DNA of 64,000 bases from Euborellia annulipes (taxonomy: Eukaryota > Arthropoda > Insecta > Dermaptera > Anisolabididae). Below the pieces are notes generated by a model, which saw only the letters and a program-made list of their open reading frames with translations, made no database searches and had not been told where the DNA came from. Position numbers and translations under genes: made by a program. The stretch is from the NCBI GenBank assembly GCA_023213315.1, contig JAKCPI010003056.1, positions 53,942 to 117,941 on the forward strand. Direction: 5' to 3'. Shown here piece after piece: positions 63,340-64,000 of the stretch. Numbering within the stretch: the first letter of the stretch is position 1; each line of letters starts with the position of its first letter.

Positions 63340-64000
63340 TTATTTTTTATATGCTGATCTTTTTTGTAATAAATAACGTGAACGATTGTCATAAAATGCA
63401 GAATGTACTTGACAATCTAAATGTGTGGTGTTCCAAAAATGATATACACATGCAAATGTTCATTGAAAGAAATGTGTTAATTTATTACCACATTAATAAA
63501 ACATTGTTAATTAAAGATCTAGGGGTGATCTTTGCCTCAAAATTAAATTTCGATGCTCATGTTCCGGAAATTGTTAACAAAGCCTGCAGCATGTTGGGTT
63601 TTGTAAAAAGAAATTCCAAAAACTTTGCAGTGGTCTCTACTCTGAATAAGACATAGGCCCTACTATTCAGTACTGATTCCTCAGCTTGAATATGTAACCT
63701 TAAGCTGTACACCCACTGTCAGGTCAGTGAAAATAAACATCAAAGAGGGGGTTCAGAAGAAATATTTGAGATACCTATAATTGGTCTTCCTGGTACAGAA
63801 GTAAGCTATTCTGAGCTGTGCAAAATATTTGATTTCAAAAGTCTTCTCGAGAGAAGGAGGGATGACATCCTGAAGAACTTAGACAATCTTTTGGATAATC
63901 GCTGGGTTTGTGGCGGACTTTTAGGAAAATCGGCTTCAAGGTCCCGGCGGTTGCCGAGAGGGCCAAGATATGAATCTTGGAAGTCTCCAATTTTTAAAAT
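63340..64000 (+). pseudogene. jockey-like non-LTR reverse transcriptase, 3' part, runs off the window
   Basis: The frame from 63351 reads NDCHKMQNVLDNLNVWCSKN, then IKDLGVIFASKLNFDAH and VNKACSMLGFVKRNSKNF. This is the stretch after the YADD box in jockey/CR1-type reverse transcriptases: the helix with L-x-x-W-C and the conserved x-x-x-LGV-x-x-D-x-K-L-x-F-x-x-H block. After a frame break near 63650 another frame reads YYSVLIPQLEYVTLSCTP, then QKKYLRYL. A third, from about 63790, reads YSELCKIFDFKSLLERRRDD, matching the usual L-x-L-x-S-LE-x-RR region. A deletion is evident near 63460, where the N-V-x-x-Y-x-R stretch is disturbed. The YADD core is not found upstream in this window, so the copy is 5'-truncated and dead. 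Confidence 0.8.

Overview
This 64 kb window is AT-rich eukaryotic nuclear DNA with no host protein-coding gene that I can support. It reads as intergenic or deep-intronic DNA of an arthropod. A hemipteroid insect is my best guess, at low confidence. The basis is the mix of decayed piggyBac, hAT, Helitron and non-LTR elements, tRNA-derived SINEs and arthropod-style hairpin repeats, together with long AT-rich unique stretches. There is no operon-like layout and no bacterial signal. Every recognisable peptide belongs to a broken mobile element.

Families used below. 'HP repeat': about 660-710 bp when complete, with a strong hairpin (TCTGGTGTGAC...GTCACACCAGA) at one end and a TA-rich hairpin ending GGTAAGAGAAAGT at the other; at least 15 copies or fragments. 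'SINE-1' and 'SINE-2': tRNA-derived SINEs. 'HHR foldbacks': inverted repeats that carry hammerhead-ribozyme-like cores (CTGAAGA...GAAAC), as known from Penelope-like elements. 'CAAG-hAT': about 260 bp MITEs with CAAGGGCGGAT ends and 8-bp target duplications. 'GGTGC MITE': about 375 bp TTAA-flanked piggyBac-type MITEs. 'D repeat': about 430 bp dispersed repeat rich in TGACGTCA-like words.

Layout. 0-5 kb: Tc1/mariner-type MITE, gutted non-LTR element (ORF1 and RNase H remnants), CAAG-hAT, palindromic HP copy. 5-15 kb: mostly AT-rich unique DNA, then nested foldbacks at 12.5-13.6 kb. 15.2-17.5 kb: two TTAA-flanked elements back to back, one a decayed piggyBac with transposase remnants. 18.9-20.6 kb: HHR foldback enclosing the longest open frame that is not itself an HP or foldback repeat (Thr/Gln/Asn-rich, with repeated RLRPR motif), HP repeat and SINE-1. 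23.4-25.6 kb: 197-bp tandem repeat, full HP repeat, SINE-1 and a MITE with an internal minisatellite. 27-32 kb: foldback with a hAT MITE in its loop, HP copies, Helitron-like end and two hAT MITEs with perfect 8-bp duplications. 32-38 kb: unique DNA with GC-richer islands, a decayed hAT element and several HHR foldbacks. 38.8-50.4 kb: HP repeats, palindromic HHR foldback, two GGTGC MITEs, Helitron-like end and an interrupted SINE-1. 50.7-53.8 kb: TIR element with THAP-like peptide, a three-level nest of hAT-type insertions and a full HP repeat. 54-62.5 kb: three D repeats (one with a MITE insertion), HP copy split by an HHR foldback, SINE-1. 63.3-64 kb: 3' part of a jockey-like reverse transcriptase that runs off the window.

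The elements do not form a pathway. The story is repeated insertion into one another, which gives a relative order of events. Compact GC-richer islands at about 11.9, 28.4, 35.3, 38.5, 46.2, 47.3, 55.2 and 59.7 kb are the best places to look for host regulatory DNA, but nothing here proves that role.
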